A stretch of DNA of 5,983 nucleotides, taken from assembly GCA_051746765.1 (NCBI GenBank), contig JBNJFK010000145.1:1-5983 (forward strand). Direction: 5' to 3'. The position numbers were made by a program, and so were the translations under genes. The notes under the pieces were generated by a model. That model saw only the letters and a list, made by a program, of their open reading frames with translations, did no database searches and was not told where the DNA came from. This stretch comes from JBBEBE01 sp051746765 (GTDB taxonomy: Bacteria > Bacteroidota > Rhodothermia > Balneolales > Balneolaceae). Positions within the stretch are counted from its first letter, which is position 1. The number at the start of each line of letters is the position of its first letter. This document shows positions 5,478 to 5,983 of this stretch, in pieces.

Positions 5478-5983
5478 AAAGGGTTCGGAAATAACTCCTG
5501 TAAACGGCTTCATCCGGAGGGAAAACAGCGGTTGTTCGCTCCTCCGGAACGACCCCTTCCTGGAATCGGCGTTTCGGGTACACGGGCATCTCCATCCCGG
5601 TGATCGCTCGTACACCGCGCTGAACGATTTCACCTTTCAATGCATAAAGTTGTTCATGGTTCCAATCCGTCAACTGGATAAAAGGGATGCCTTCGGAGAT
5701 TTCAATCACATTCGGAAGAGCATACGGGCTGAACCCGCGAAATCCGAGTGCGACCAGTGGCGCCCAGCTTCTGACGTGGCCCCGACTCTGGCCTCCGGAG
5801 TATGTCAGGGAGTGTTTGATCTTGTCGACTCCCCAGCCTTCATGGTAGAGTAGCGGATTGCTCAACACACTTCGAATCGTCAGCTCCGGGTTCTCTTCAA
5901 TCGGATAATCTTTCAGATTTTCATCTCCGCCATCTCCAACGGCAAGCCATACCCAAACGGGGTAACGATCCAGGATGGCCCGT
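5464..5983 (-). CDS. Asparagine-synthetase-like (AsnB superfamily) protein, C-terminal part
   Basis: The last 172 residues of a gene whose 5' end lies beyond the right edge; the frame is open to the edge, so the GTG at 5868 is an internal Val codon. The fragment matches the end of an AsnB-type synthetase domain, which adenylates a carboxylate with ATP and forms an amide. VGDGGDEN (fragment residues 15-22) corresponds to the SGxGxDE pyrophosphate loop. About 45 residues later SRGHVRSW (66-73), then VIEISEGIPF (92-101), occupy the place of the usual E/TxRxPFLD...LVEFA..LP segment. LKGEIVQRG (115-123) and MPVYPKRRFQEGV (132-144) match the conserved lysine region, where K137 would equal the catalytic Lys of AsnB (RQKEQFSDGV in E. 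coli, from memory). The absence of a canonical RxPFLD suggests a specialised relative, such as amide or lactam synthetases in natural-product pathways, rather than housekeeping AsnB. Whether the glutaminase domain is present cannot be seen. It overlaps the radical SAM gene by 14 bp, so the two are co-translated. Confidence 0.7.
   Translation of the reverse strand, partial: RAILDRYPVWVWLAVGDGGDENLKDYPIEENPELTIRSVLSNPLLYHEGWGVDKIKHSLTYSGGQSRGHVRSWAPLVALGFRGFSPYALPNVIEISEGIPFIQLTDWNHEQLYALKGEIVQRGVRAITGMEMPVYPKRRFQEGVVPEERTTAVFPPDEAVYRSYFRTLYARS

Noticed and set aside
5478..5633. 52-residue N-terminal extension of the radical SAM protein, from an ATG at 5633
   Set aside because: It would overlap the AsnB-like gene by 170 bp, and the extension is an arginine- and serine-rich out-of-frame reading of that gene.
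5464..5868. Complete short gene starting at GTG 5868
   Set aside because: The frame stays open to the window edge, and the upstream codons encode the GDGGDE loop expected of the AsnB family, so this is the end of a longer gene.
1..5983. Search by eye for tRNA or rRNA genes, CRISPR arrays, insertion sequences and long repeats
   Set aside because: None seen. The window is filled with overlapping protein genes, and no transposase motif, terminal repeats or regularly spaced repeats were found.

Overview
The window is a compact, almost fully coding piece of a draft bacterial genome, probably a metagenome-assembled one, since a 10-N gap sits inside a gene. The best clue to the organism is the gene at 1630-3060. 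It encodes a secreted protein ending in a type IX secretion (T9SS) type A sorting domain, a system confined to the Bacteroidota/Chlorobiota/Rhodothermota/Balneolota group. That gene lacks a Shine-Dalgarno site, which also fits this group. The moderate GC content and the style of the sorting domain (YPNPF...GQRV...SGIYILRL) suggest Rhodothermota or Balneolota, but this is inference.

Plus strand, 1-3060: the end of an SLC1-type acidic amino acid/Na+ symporter overlaps by 8 bp a gene for a secreted tetratricopeptide-like helical repeat protein. A 93-bp intergenic stretch follows, the only real non-coding DNA in the window, and then the T9SS cargo gene. These look like ordinary transport and envelope functions.

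Minus strand, 5983-3050: a tightly packed operon enters from the right edge. It holds, in order of transcription, the C-terminal end of an asparagine-synthetase-like amide-forming enzyme, a radical SAM enzyme (14-bp overlap with the previous gene), and a tryptophan-halogenase-like FAD-dependent oxidoreductase (4-bp ATGA overlap). The overlaps imply translational coupling and joint function. An ATP-dependent amidation enzyme, a radical SAM enzyme and a flavin halogenase-like enzyme together look like a small-molecule or modified-peptide pathway, and I do not recognise its product. This is the most interesting part of the window.

The two blocks converge. The T9SS gene and the halogenase-like gene overlap tail to tail by 11 bp, so no intergenic terminator can lie between them. 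The scaffold gap at 3559-3568 splits the halogenase-like gene into two frames. Frame arithmetic shows the missing sequence should be 2 modulo 3 in length, so the 10 Ns are a placeholder and the gene is probably intact.
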